DNA from: Pseudomonadota bacterium
GTDB taxonomy: Bacteria > Pseudomonadota > Gammaproteobacteria > Burkholderiales > Burkholderiaceae_C
Length of the DNA: 21,842 bases
Assembly: GCA_023436025.1 (NCBI GenBank)
Contig: JAEZKX010000118.1
Span: 1-21,842, forward strand
Direction of reading: 5' to 3'
Below the pieces are notes generated by a model, which did not search any database, was not told where the DNA came from, and saw nothing but the letters and a program-made list of their open reading frames with translations. Shown here in pieces: positions 1-7,405 of the stretch. How positions within the stretch are numbered: position 1 is the first letter of the stretch; each line of letters opens with the position of its first letter. Position numbers and translations under genes: made by a program.

Positions 1-621
1 AACTACATTCCGGCCACCATCGGCTGGTCACGCGACGAGCGGGACAGCGCGCTGGTGCCCACCGAAGGTCGCTACCAGCGTTTCAACACCGAGCTCGGTG
101 TGGGCAACCGGAAGTGGACGAAGCTGAACTACCAGTTCCAGCAGTACTTCCCGCTGACCAAGCAGTACACTTTCGCGCTCAACACCGAACTTGGATGGGG
201 CAAGGGCCTGAGCGGCCAGAGCTTTCCGGTCATGCGCAACTTCTACGGCGGTGGCCTGGGTTCGGTGCGTGGCTTCGAGCAGGGCACCCTGGGTCCGAAG
301 TCGGCGATCATCGGCTCGGCGACCGGCGAGACGGTCAGCGTTGGTGGTGCCAAGAATTTTGTCATCAACGCCGAGTTCATCGCTCCGTTCCCGGGCGCCG
401 GCAACGACCGGACGCTGCGCTGGTTCGGTTTTGTGGACGTCGGCAACATCTTCGGCGAGAAGGAGAAATTCGAGTTCTCGCAGATGCGCGCATCCGCCGG
501 TATCGGTCTGAGCTGGATTTCTCCGATCGGACCCCTGCGCTTTGCCTATGCCACCCCGATCCGCAAGTTCGACGGGGATGAAATCCAGAAATTCCAGTTT
601 CAGATCGGGACCTCGTTTTGA
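1..621 (+). CDS. bamA: Outer membrane protein assembly factor BamA, C-terminal part (5' end outside window)
   Basis: The reading frame is open from base 1 to the TGA at 619-621 and gives the last 206 residues of an Omp85-family protein; full BamA is about 760-810 residues. BamA is the central barrel of the BAM complex, which inserts beta-barrel proteins into the outer membrane. The visible part is the C-terminal barrel: amphipathic strands rich in aromatics and glycine, the conserved VRGF motif of barrel loop 6 at bases 265-276, and a C-terminal phenylalanine (ending GTSF), the usual outer-membrane insertion signal. The next gene, skp, overlaps the stop by one base. The order bamA-skp-lpxD-fabZ-lpxA-lpxB is the classic proteobacterial envelope operon, which supports BamA over another Omp85 protein such as TamA. 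The POTRA domains would lie upstream of the window. Confidence 0.95.
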   Translation, partial: NYIPATIGWSRDERDSALVPTEGRYQRFNTELGVGNRKWTKLNYQFQQYFPLTKQYTFALNTELGWGKGLSGQSFPVMRNFYGGGLGSVRGFEQGTLGPKSAIIGSATGETVSVGGAKNFVINAEFIAPFPGAGNDRTLRWFGFVDVGNIFGEKEKFEFSQMRASAGIGLSWISPIGPLRFAYATPIRKFDGDEIQKFQFQIGTSF

Positions 622-1139
622 TGAAGAAGTTTTTGCAACAGTCGATGAAACCCCTGGTCGCGCTTGCTGCGGCAGCCGTGGTGGCCACCAGCGCCATGGC
701 GCAGGGCGTGAAGATCGGCGCCGTGAACGTGGACCGTATCCTGCGTGACTCCGCCGTGGCCAAGGCGGTGACCGCCAAGCTCGAACAGGACTTTTCCAAG
801 CGCGAAAAGGATCTGCAGGCACAGGCAGCCCAACTGAAGTCCGCCTCGGAAAAGCTCGAGCGCGAAGCCCCGACGCTGCCCGAGAGCCAGCGCATCTCGC
901 GCCAGCGTCAGCTGATCGAACAGGACCGCGACCTGCAACGCAAGCAGCGCGAGTTCCAGGAGGACCTCGCCCTGCGCCGCAACGAAGGGCTGCAGCAGGT
1001 GCTGGAGAAGGTCAACCGCGTGCTCAAGCAGGTGGCCGAGGCCGAGAAGTACGACCTGATCGTGCAGGAGGCGGCCTACATCAACCCCAGGCTCGACATC
1101 ACCGACAAGGTACTCGAGGCCCTGAACAACGCCAAGTAA
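621..1139 (+). CDS. skp: Periplasmic chaperone Skp (OmpH family)
   Basis: This 172-aa protein begins at an ATG whose A is the last base of the bamA stop codon (TGATG), so translation is probably coupled. A TTG three bases upstream would add one Met, but the ATG is the better start. Residues 1-27 are a signal peptide: basic KK at the N-terminus, a run of Leu/Ala/Val, then an AMA-Q cleavage site. The mature part is mainly long charged helices from about residue 45 to 140 (Lys/Glu/Gln-rich, heptad-like), matching the tentacle coiled coils of the Skp trimer. Skp holds unfolded outer membrane proteins in the periplasm and hands them to BAM, which fits its place after bamA. Family assignment rests on length, signal peptide, the coiled-coil pattern and gene position. 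Confidence 0.93.
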   Translation: MKKFLQQSMKPLVALAAAAVVATSAMAQGVKIGAVNVDRILRDSAVAKAVTAKLEQDFSKREKDLQAQAAQLKSASEKLEREAPTLPESQRISRQRQLIEQDRDLQRKQREFQEDLALRRNEGLQQVLEKVNRVLKQVAEAEKYDLIVQEAAYINPRLDITDKVLEALNNAK

Positions 1140-1151
1140 GCGGGGTACGTC

Positions 1152-2207
1152 TTGGCCATCACCCTGGGCAACCTGGTCGATGCCCTGGGCGGGCGGCTGA
1201 TCGGCGACGCGGGTACCGTCATACGACGGCTTGCGCCGCTGGGTTCGGCTGTCGAGGGGGAGCTGGCCTTCGTGGCCCATGTGCGCTACCTCGCCCAGGT
1301 ATCGACGACGCGCGCCACCGCGCTCATCGTCGGGCCGGCGCTGGCCGATGCGGCTGCGGAGCGCGGCCCCTGCATCGTCGCCGACGATCCGTACCTGTAC
1401 TTCGCACGCCTGACCCAGTGGTGGCGGGCGGCGCACGATCCGCGACCGCCTGCCGCCGTTCATCCCACGGCCTGTGTCGACCCGAGTGCGCGGCTGGGCG
1501 AGGGCGTCGATATCGGCCCCTTTGCGGTCATCGAAGCGCATGCCGTCATCGGTGAAGGGGCACGGATCGGCGCGCACGCCGTGGTCGAGCGGAACGCCTC
1601 GGTGGGTGAGGGGACGGTGGTGCATCCGAACGTGACCATCGGCTACGAGTGCAAGGTGGGCGCGCGCTGCATCCTGCACGCGGGTGTCGTGATCGGCGCC
1701 GACGGCTTCGGTTTCGCGCCGCACGACGGACGCTGGATCAAGATCGAGCAGCTGGGCGCGGTGTGCATCGGTGACGATGTGGAGATCGGTGCCAACACCT
1801 GCGTCGATCGCGGTGCGCTGGACGACACGGTCATCGGCAACGGCGTCAAGCTCGACAACCTGATCCAGATAGGACACAACGTGAAGGTGGGCGACAACGC
1901 CGCCATGGCCGGTTGCGTGGGCGTGGCCGGCAGCGCAGAGATCGGTGCCGGCTGCACCGTCGGCGGTGGCGCTGTGGTGCTCGGACACCTGACACTGGCC
2001 GACGGCGTGCACATCTCCGCCGCATCGGTCGTGACGCGCTCGATCCGCGAGCCAGGCCTGTACACTGGCATGTTCCCCCTGGATGCCAATGCGTCCTGGG
2101 AAAAGAACGCCGCTTCCCTGAAGCAGCTCCACCGCCTGCGTGACCGCCTCAAGGCCGTCGAGCAGGCGATTGCCCAAGCATCAGAACATCCCAAGTCTGC
2201 GACATGA
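1152..2207 (+). CDS. lpxD: UDP-3-O-(3-hydroxyacyl)glucosamine N-acyltransferase LpxD
   Basis: This is the third enzyme of lipid A synthesis; it adds a 3-hydroxyacyl chain from acyl carrier protein to the 2-amino group of UDP-3-O-acyl-glucosamine. The 351-aa product (E. coli 341) has an N-terminal uridine-binding domain (about 1-105). A left-handed beta-helix of hexapeptide repeats follows (about 105-310; many I/V-G-x-x-A/V turns, with the family segment around IGADGFGFAP at 181-190), then a C-terminal helix (about 318-345). The catalytic histidine is expected at His242 in the QIGHNVKVGDN segment. The start is TTG at 1152, 12 bases after the skp stop; the residues that follow (AITLGNLVDALGG) look like the family N-terminus and no ATG fits better. 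The stop overlaps the fabZ start. Confidence 0.96.
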   Translation: MAITLGNLVDALGGRLIGDAGTVIRRLAPLGSAVEGELAFVAHVRYLAQVSTTRATALIVGPALADAAAERGPCIVADDPYLYFARLTQWWRAAHDPRPPAAVHPTACVDPSARLGEGVDIGPFAVIEAHAVIGEGARIGAHAVVERNASVGEGTVVHPNVTIGYECKVGARCILHAGVVIGADGFGFAPHDGRWIKIEQLGAVCIGDDVEIGANTCVDRGALDDTVIGNGVKLDNLIQIGHNVKVGDNAAMAGCVGVAGSAEIGAGCTVGGGAVVLGHLTLADGVHISAASVVTRSIREPGLYTGMFPLDANASWEKNAASLKQLHRLRDRLKAVEQAIAQASEHPKSAT

Positions 2208-2644
2208 TGGACATCTATCAGATCCTCAAGAAACTGCCCCACCGCTATCCCATCCTGCTGGTGGACCGGGTGCTGGAGTTCGAAAAGGGACAGCGCATCC
2301 GCACGCTCAAGAACGTGACGGTCAACGAGCCTCAGTTCACGGGGCACTTCCCGAACCGCCCGGTGTTCCCGGGTGTGTACATGCTCGAAGCCATGGCGCA
2401 GTCCGCGGCCCTGCTGTCGTTCGCCACCATGGACGTGACGCCGGACGACAACACGGTGTACTACTTCGCCGGCATTGACGGTGCCCGCTTCAAGCGTCCG
2501 GTCGAGCCGGGTGACCAGCTCATCATGGACGTGTCGATCGACCGCGCCAAGGCTGGCATCTACAAGTTCAAGGGCGTGGCCCGCGTGGACGGCGAAGTCG
2601 TTTGCGAGGCCGAGCTTATGTGCACGATGCGCACGGTGGCCTGA
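2204..2644 (+). CDS. fabZ: 3-hydroxyacyl-ACP dehydratase FabZ
   Basis: FabZ dehydrates beta-hydroxyacyl-ACP to trans-2-enoyl-ACP in the fatty acid elongation cycle. It competes with LpxA and LpxD for the same 3-hydroxyacyl-ACP pool, which explains its place in the lipid A operon. The 146-aa protein is a single hot-dog domain of normal length. Visible motifs are LPHRYPILLVDRV at 11-23, the GHFP motif with catalytic His48, and PGVYMLEAMAQ with catalytic Glu62. Two adjacent ATG codons (2204 and 2207) are possible starts; both overlap the lpxD stop (ATGATG covering TGA), so coupled translation is likely. I kept the first; the choice changes only one residue. Confidence 0.97.
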   Translation: MMDIYQILKKLPHRYPILLVDRVLEFEKGQRIRTLKNVTVNEPQFTGHFPNRPVFPGVYMLEAMAQSAALLSFATMDVTPDDNTVYYFAGIDGARFKRPVEPGDQLIMDVSIDRAKAGIYKFKGVARVDGEVVCEAELMCTMRTVA

Positions 2645-2658
2645 CGCGAGGGCTTTCC

Positions 2659-3453
2659 ATGGCACAGATTCACCCCACTGCGCTGGTGGACCCTGCAGCG
2701 GAGCTGGATTCGACGGTCTCGGTCGGGCCTTACACGATCATCGGTCCGCATGTGAAGGTCGGTGCCGGGACCACCATCGGCGCCCACTGCGTGATCGAGG
2801 GTCACACCACGATCGGGTGCGACAACCGGATCTTCCAGTTCACCTCGCTGGGTTCCGTCAACCAGGACAAGAAGTACGCGGGCGAGCCGTGCGAGCTGAT
2901 CATCGGCGACCGCAACGTCATCCGCGAGTACAGCACGTACCACATCGGCACGGTGCAGGGCGGCGGTGTCACCCGCCTGGGCAACGACAACTGGATGATG
3001 GCCTACACCCACCTCGCGCACGACTGCGTGGTGGGCAACAACACCATCTTCGCGAACAACACCCAGCTGGCGGGCCACGTGCACGTCGGCGACTGGGTGA
3101 TCTTCGGGGGCTTCTCGGCCGTGCACCAGTTCGTGCGCGTCGGCGCGCACGCGATGACGGCGATGTGCTCGATGGTGCTGGCCGACGTGCCGCCCTTCGT
3201 GATGGCGCAAGGCCATCCGGCGCAGGCCCGTTCGATGAATTTCGAGGGGCTGCGCCGCCGGGGTTTTTCGTCCGAGCGCATCGCGGTGGTCAAGCGCATG
3301 CACAAGGCGCTGTACCGCGATGACCTGACCCTGGAGCAGGCCGGCGAGCGTATCGCCGGGCTGGCCAAGGACGTGCCGGAGGCCGAGCAGGACGTGCGCC
3401 TGATGCTCGACTTCCTGGGCGGGGTGACGCCTCACCGCGGCATCGTGCGCTGA
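2659..3453 (+). CDS. lpxA: UDP-N-acetylglucosamine O-acyltransferase LpxA
   Basis: This is the first lipid A enzyme; it transfers a 3-hydroxyacyl chain from ACP to the 3-OH of UDP-GlcNAc in the cytosol. The 264-aa product (E. coli 262) consists of hexapeptide repeats forming a left-handed beta-helix (about 1-185) and a C-terminal helical domain. The catalytic histidine is His121 in the HLAHDCVVGNN segment (E. coli His125). The ATG at 2659 gives the family N-terminus MAQIHPTALVDP; an in-frame start 19 codons upstream would run into fabZ and is rejected. Aligning GAHAMTAMCS with E. coli GAHVMVGGCS puts Met169 at the hydrocarbon-ruler position (E. coli Gly173, P. aeruginosa Met169). This predicts a preference for 10-carbon acyl chains. 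It lies 14 bases after fabZ and one base before lpxB. Confidence 0.97.
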   Translation: MAQIHPTALVDPAAELDSTVSVGPYTIIGPHVKVGAGTTIGAHCVIEGHTTIGCDNRIFQFTSLGSVNQDKKYAGEPCELIIGDRNVIREYSTYHIGTVQGGGVTRLGNDNWMMAYTHLAHDCVVGNNTIFANNTQLAGHVHVGDWVIFGGFSAVHQFVRVGAHAMTAMCSMVLADVPPFVMAQGHPAQARSMNFEGLRRRGFSSERIAVVKRMHKALYRDDLTLEQAGERIAGLAKDVPEAEQDVRLMLDFLGGVTPHRGIVR

Positions 3454-3454
3454 G

Positions 3455-4603
3455 ATGAACCGTCCCTTGCGTTTCTCGCTGGTGGCCGGCGAGGCGTCGG
3501 GCGACCTGCTGGCCAGCCTGCTGCTGGGCGGGATGCGCCAGCGCTGGCCCGACCTGCAGGCAGGTGGCATTGGCGGTCCGCGCATGGTCGCGCAAGGGCT
3601 CGACGCTTGGTGGTCCAGCGAGCGCCTGTCGGTGCGCGGGTACATCGAGGTGCTGCCGCGGCTGCGGGAGCTGCTGCGCATACGGCAGACACTCGGTGAC
3701 CGGCTGCTGGGCGCAGACCGGCCGGATGTCTTCATCGGTGTGGATGCGCCGGATTTCAACCTCGACCTGGAGTGTCGCCTGCGCGAGGGCGGCGTGCCTA
3801 CGGTGCATTTCGTCTGTCCCTCAATCTGGGCCTGGCGTCCCGAGAAGATCGGCAAGCTCAAGCGGGCAGCTGATCATGTGCTGTGCCTGTTTCCGTTCGA
3901 GCCGCAGTTGCTGGCCGCGCACGGCATCGCCGCGACCTATGTGGGGCATCCGCTTGCGGCCGTGATCCCGATGGAGCCGGACCGCATGGCCGCGCGCCAG
4001 CGTCTGGGTCTGCCAGGGGAAGGACAACTGGTCGCCGTACTGCCGGGCAGTCGCGCCGACGAGGTACGCTACATAGGCCCAAAGTTTCTGCGGGCGGTGT
4101 CACTGATGCACCGGCAGCGCCCCAGCCTGCGTTTCGTCCTGCCCGCGGTGCCGGATCTCAAGCCACGCGTGGACGCGCTGGTCGCCCGCCATGGCCTGGG
4201 TGATGTGCTGACGGTGGTGGCAGGTCAATCGCATGACGCGCTGGCCGCCTGCGACGTGACGCTGATCGCAAGCGGCACCGCAACGCTGGAGGCCGCGCTG
4301 TTCAAGCGGCCGATGGTGATCGCGTACCACATGAACTGGGTCACCTGGAAGATGATGTGGCGCAAGCGCCTGCAGCCGTGGGTGGGCCTGCCCAACATCC
4401 TGAGCCGCCGTTTCGTGGTGCCGGAACTGTTGCAGGGCGCGGCGAGCCCGCAGGCGCTGGCCGAGGCCACCCTGGCCTGGCTGGACGATCCTGCGAGAAT
4501 GGCGGCCGTCCAGACGCATTTCACCGAAATGCACCACAGCCTGCGACGCGACACTGTACAACTGGCGACCGATGCGATCGAAACGCTCCTTCCTCAACGC
4601 TGA
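3455..4603 (+). CDS. lpxB: Lipid-A-disaccharide synthase LpxB
   Basis: This GT19-family glycosyltransferase joins UDP-2,3-diacylglucosamine and lipid X to make the beta-1,6-linked lipid A disaccharide at the inner face of the inner membrane. The 382-aa length matches the E. coli enzyme. Visible family signatures are AGEASGD near the N-terminus (about 11-17), the PSIWAWRPEKIGKLKRAADHV segment (about 125-145) followed by FPFE, the LPGSR motif (about 196-200) before the C-terminal sugar-nucleotide half, and SGTATLEAALFKRPMV (about 273-288). The ATG start lies one base after the lpxA stop. The 3' end overlaps rnhB by 32 bases in another frame. LpxH or LpxI, needed between LpxD and LpxB, is not in this window. 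Confidence 0.97.
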   Translation: MNRPLRFSLVAGEASGDLLASLLLGGMRQRWPDLQAGGIGGPRMVAQGLDAWWSSERLSVRGYIEVLPRLRELLRIRQTLGDRLLGADRPDVFIGVDAPDFNLDLECRLREGGVPTVHFVCPSIWAWRPEKIGKLKRAADHVLCLFPFEPQLLAAHGIAATYVGHPLAAVIPMEPDRMAARQRLGLPGEGQLVAVLPGSRADEVRYIGPKFLRAVSLMHRQRPSLRFVLPAVPDLKPRVDALVARHGLGDVLTVVAGQSHDALAACDVTLIASGTATLEAALFKRPMVIAYHMNWVTWKMMWRKRLQPWVGLPNILSRRFVVPELLQGAASPQALAEATLAWLDDPARMAAVQTHFTEMHHSLRRDTVQLATDAIETLLPQR

Positions 4604-5216
4604 ACAGGCCCATCTGGCATGGGACGTGCCGGGTCTGATCGCCGGCGTCGACGAGGCGGGTCGGGGTCCGCTCGCAGGACCGGTGGTCGCGGCGGCGGTG
4701 ATCCTGGACGACATGTCGCCGATTGCCGGATTGGCCGACTCCAAGAAGCTGACAGAGCGCCGCCGCGAGCGCCTGTATGACGAAATCCGTGCCAAGGCGC
4801 TGTGCTGCAGCGTCGGTCAGGCCTCGGTCGAGGAGATCGACCGTCTGAACATCCTTCACGCGACGATGCTTGCCATGCAGCGGGCGGTGCAAGGCCTGCG
4901 CCTCAAACCCACCAAGGTCCTGGTGGATGGCAACCGCCTGCCGGCGCTGGACGTGCTGGCCGAAGCCGTGGTGGGTGGTGACGCGCTGGTGCCGGCGATC
5001 TCGGCTGCATCGATCGTGGCCAAGGTGACACGCGACCGCCTGTTGCAGGCGCTGCACCAGCGCCACCCCGAGTACGGATTCGACCGCCACAAGGGTTATG
5101 GCACGGCGGAGCATCTGGCGGCATTGCGCCGCCTGGGGCCGCTGCCGGAGCACCGCCGGTCCTTCGCGCCGGTGGCGCAGGTGGCCAGGACGGACGCGAT
5201 CCGTGAGGAGGCGTGA
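4572..5216 (+). CDS. rnhB: Ribonuclease HII
   Basis: RNase HII cuts the RNA strand of RNA-DNA hybrids and starts removal of single ribonucleotides misincorporated in DNA. The 214-aa product has the type 2 RNase H core. The IAGVDEAGRGPLAGPVVAAAV segment carries catalytic Asp27 and Glu28, VDGNRLP carries Asp119, KVTRDR carries Asp155, and the tail includes YGFDRHKGYGT. The chosen ATG at 4572 overlaps the end of lpxB by 32 bases; a basic N-terminus of about 20 residues precedes the DEAGRG motif, as in other betaproteobacterial enzymes. rnhB commonly follows lpxB in proteobacteria, so co-transcription with the lipid A genes is expected. Its stop overlaps the next start. Confidence 0.96.
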   Translation: MRSKRSFLNAEQAHLAWDVPGLIAGVDEAGRGPLAGPVVAAAVILDDMSPIAGLADSKKLTERRRERLYDEIRAKALCCSVGQASVEEIDRLNILHATMLAMQRAVQGLRLKPTKVLVDGNRLPALDVLAEAVVGGDALVPAISAASIVAKVTRDRLLQALHQRHPEYGFDRHKGYGTAEHLAALRRLGPLPEHRRSFAPVAQVARTDAIREEA

Positions 5217-6004
5217 TGCAGGAGCCGCAGCACATCGTCTCGCGCGACAACGCCCTCATCAAGCGCGTGCGCCAGCTGGCGCAGGACAACACCGCCTACC
5301 GCAAGCTGGGCCAGGTCTGGCTGGAAGGGGATCACCTGTGCCGGGCCTTGCTGGCCAGGGGCGGGCGTCCCGAACAGGCCATCTTCACCGAAGCGGGCTG
5401 GAGCAGGGCCACGGATGAACTGCGGCGCGCCTGCGAGCGCAACGTGATCGTCCCGCCGGCACTGATGGCGGCCATCAGCGGGCTGGAGTCGCCGGCGGAC
5501 ATGGGTTTTCTGCTGGCGTTGCCGCAGGCGCCGCTGCCGCAACCGGGTCTGCCGTCGATTGTGCTGGACCGGGTGCAGGACGCGGGCAACGTGGGGTCCA
5601 TCCTGCGCAGCGCCGGGGCCTTCGGCTTCCGCCAGGTGCTGGCGATGAAGGGCAGTGCGGCGCTGTGGTCGCCCAAGGTGGTGCGTGCCGGCATGGGGGC
5701 GCACTTCGGTCTTCGACTGGTCGAGGGTCTGACGCCGGGGAGCCTGTCGGATCTGGCGGTGCCGCTGCTCGTGACCAGCTCACATCGTGGCCAGTGGCTT
5801 CACCAGGCGGCATTGCCATGGCCCTGCGCCTGGGTGATGGGGCACGAAGGGCAGGGTGTCTCGGCGCAGATCGAGTCGATGGCCAGCGAGGCCGTGCGCA
5901 TCGCCCAGCCCGGCGGCGAGGAGTCGCTTAACGTGGCCGCGGCGGCGGCGGTTTGCCTGCACGCCAGCGCGGCGGGGCAATTGGCCCACTCTCAGGGTGG
6001 TTGA
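5216..6004 (+). CDS. TrmH/SpoU-family RNA 2'-O-methyltransferase
   Basis: This 262-aa protein has an N-terminal substrate-binding segment (about 5-100) and a C-terminal SPOUT methyltransferase domain (about 112-250). The three SPOUT motifs are visible: DAGNVGSILRSAGAFGF (122-138), VMGHEGQGVS (207-216) and EESLNVAAAAAV (235-246), which form the knotted S-adenosylmethionine site. The family methylates the 2'-OH of a ribose in rRNA or tRNA; the layout is RlmB-like, but the exact target cannot be read from the sequence, so no symbol is given. The ATG at 5216 shares its A with the rnhB stop and follows a GAGGAGG Shine-Dalgarno sequence 4 bases upstream; a GTG at 5213 would sit too close to it. It is the last gene before a palindrome and a new promoter. 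Confidence 0.88.
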   Translation: MQEPQHIVSRDNALIKRVRQLAQDNTAYRKLGQVWLEGDHLCRALLARGGRPEQAIFTEAGWSRATDELRRACERNVIVPPALMAAISGLESPADMGFLLALPQAPLPQPGLPSIVLDRVQDAGNVGSILRSAGAFGFRQVLAMKGSAALWSPKVVRAGMGAHFGLRLVEGLTPGSLSDLAVPLLVTSSHRGQWLHQAALPWPCAWVMGHEGQGVSAQIESMASEAVRIAQPGGEESLNVAAAAAVCLHASAAGQLAHSQGG

Positions 6005-6007
6005 ACG

Positions 6008-6031
6008 GCCTGCAGGGATACCCCTGCAGGC
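6008..6031. repeat. Perfect 10-bp inverted repeat abutting the carA -10 box
   Basis: GCCTGCAGGG (6008-6017) and CCCTGCAGGC (6022-6031) are exact reverse complements around a 4-base centre, ATAC. The element begins 4 bases after the methyltransferase stop and ends at the first base before a consensus TATAAT. It occupies the place of the -35 and spacer of that promoter. It could be an operator, or a factor-independent terminator hairpin for the upstream operon, although no T-run follows. Confidence 0.7.
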
Positions 6032-6037
6032 TATAAT
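6032..6037 (+). promoter_or_regulatory. Putative carA promoter -10 element
   Basis: TATAAT is a perfect sigma-70 -10 hexamer. No good -35 is present at 16-18 bp spacing; that position falls inside the palindrome at 6008-6031, so activity may depend on a bound factor. Transcription would start near 6044 and leave a leader of about 170 nt before the carA GTG. Confidence 0.65.
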
Positions 6038-6144
6038 TTCAAGGTTTACCCGCAATCGGCGCCACCTGCGTGCGCCCGCCCCGGTGCAGGCTCGTCCGGC
6101 GCCGGATTCCCGTCGACCGTACATCCGTCCGGTCCTCCGGGTGC

Positions 6145-6164
6145 CCGGGCCGCCTGAGGCCCGG
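6145..6164 (+). other. GC-rich hairpin in carA leader
   Basis: CCGGGCC (6145-6151) and GGCCCGG (6158-6164) pair perfectly around a 6-base loop in the untranslated stretch between the carA promoter and start codon. A second short pairing (GCCC 6169-6172 with GGGC 6178-6181) follows. No T-run is present, so this looks like leader structure rather than a simple terminator. The rest of 6040-6213 holds no gene I can support. Confidence 0.4.
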
Positions 6165-6213
6165 TTCTGCCCCCGGCGGGCGTGGGTGCGCCCCAACCCA
6201 TCTGGAGAACACC

Positions 6214-7368
6214 GTGCTTCCCGTCCACCCGAAAGCCATCCTCGCGCTCGCAGACGGCACGGTCTTTACCGGCATTTCCATCGGTGCCACTGGCCAGACC
6301 ACCGGCGAGGTCGTGTTCAACACCTCGATCACGGGCTACCAGGAAATCCTCACCGATCCGAGCTACTGCCAGCAGATCGTCACGCTCACGTATCCCCACA
6401 TCGGCAACACCGGTGTGAACCGTGAAGACGTGGAAGCCGACCGTATTCATGCGGCCGGCCTGATCATCAAAGACCTGCCGCTTCTGGCCTCCAATTTCCG
6501 TTGCGAAGAGACGCTGTCCGAGTACCTGCAGCGCGAAGGCACCGTCGCCATCGCCGATCTCGACACCCGCGCGCTCACGCGCCTGCTGCGCAACAAGGGT
6601 GCCCAGAACGGCTGCATCCTGGCGCTGCCGGCCGGCGAGGCGCTGACCGACGAACACCGTGCCCGCGCCATCGCGGCTGCCAAGGGCGCGCCGGACATGA
6701 AAGGCCAGGATCTGGCCAAGGTCGTGTCCACGCCCGAACCCTATGCCTGGACCCAGACTGAGTGGCAGCTTGGCTTCGGCTACGGCGAGCAGATTGCGCC
6801 CCGGTTTCACGTCGTGGCTTACGACTTCGGCGTGAAGAAGAACATCCTGCGCATGCTGGCGCAGCGCGGCTGCAAGATCACGGTCGTGCCGGCCAGGACC
6901 CCGGCGGCCGACGTGTTCAAGCTCAAGCCCAACGGTGTGTTCCTGTCCAACGGACCCGGCGATCCGGAGCCCTGCGATTACGCCATCGCGGCCACGCAGG
7001 AGATTGTCGACAGCGGCACGCCCGTGTTCGGCATCTGCCTGGGGCATCAGATCCTGGCGCTGGCCGGTGGCGCACGCACCTTCAAGATGCAGAACAGCCA
7101 CCACGGTGCCAACCACCCGGTCAAGGACCTGGATTCGGGCCGCGTGAGCATCACCAGCCAGAACCACGGTTTTGCGGTCGACATGGGCAGCATGCCGCAG
7201 CGGCTGCGTGCCACCCACGTGAGCCTGTTCGACGGCACGCTGCAAGGGCTGGAGTTCACCGACCGTCCGGCCTTCGGCTTCCAGGGGCACCCCGAAGCCT
7301 CGCCGGGCCCGCACGACATCGGATACCTGTTCGACCGATTCATCGGCCTGATGCAGGCACGCGCCTGA
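6214..7368 (+). CDS. carA: Carbamoyl-phosphate synthase small (glutaminase) subunit
   Basis: CarA hydrolyses glutamine and channels ammonia to CarB for carbamoyl phosphate, the precursor of pyrimidines and arginine. The 384-aa product (E. coli 382) has an N-terminal CPSase small-chain domain (about 5-150) and a class I glutamine amidotransferase domain (about 198-380). Catalytic Cys275 lies in FGICLGHQ, and His359 and Glu361 lie in GHPEASPGPHD. The start is GTG at 6214, with GGAG at 6204-6207 six bases upstream; translation gives MLPVHPKAILALADG, the expected N-terminus. The frame stays open for 48 more codons upstream to a GTG at 6070, but that part is Arg/Pro-rich leader without family similarity. 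carA is separated from carB by a small unknown gene. Confidence 0.97.
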   Translation: MLPVHPKAILALADGTVFTGISIGATGQTTGEVVFNTSITGYQEILTDPSYCQQIVTLTYPHIGNTGVNREDVEADRIHAAGLIIKDLPLLASNFRCEETLSEYLQREGTVAIADLDTRALTRLLRNKGAQNGCILALPAGEALTDEHRARAIAAAKGAPDMKGQDLAKVVSTPEPYAWTQTEWQLGFGYGEQIAPRFHVVAYDFGVKKNILRMLAQRGCKITVVPARTPAADVFKLKPNGVFLSNGPGDPEPCDYAIAATQEIVDSGTPVFGICLGHQILALAGGARTFKMQNSHHGANHPVKDLDSGRVSITSQNHGFAVDMGSMPQRLRATHVSLFDGTLQGLEFTDRPAFGFQGHPEASPGPHDIGYLFDRFIGLMQARA

Positions 7369-7405
7369 GCAGACCGGCCACCACCGGCAGCATGTTCACG
7401 ATCCC

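Noticed and set aside
6070..6213. A longer carA start adding 48 Arg/Pro-rich codons, or an Arg-rich leader peptide
   Set aside because: GGAG sits 6 bases before GTG 6214 and the family N-terminus begins there. Arg richness is expected when GC-rich noncoding DNA is translated, and the frame has no stop of its own before carA.
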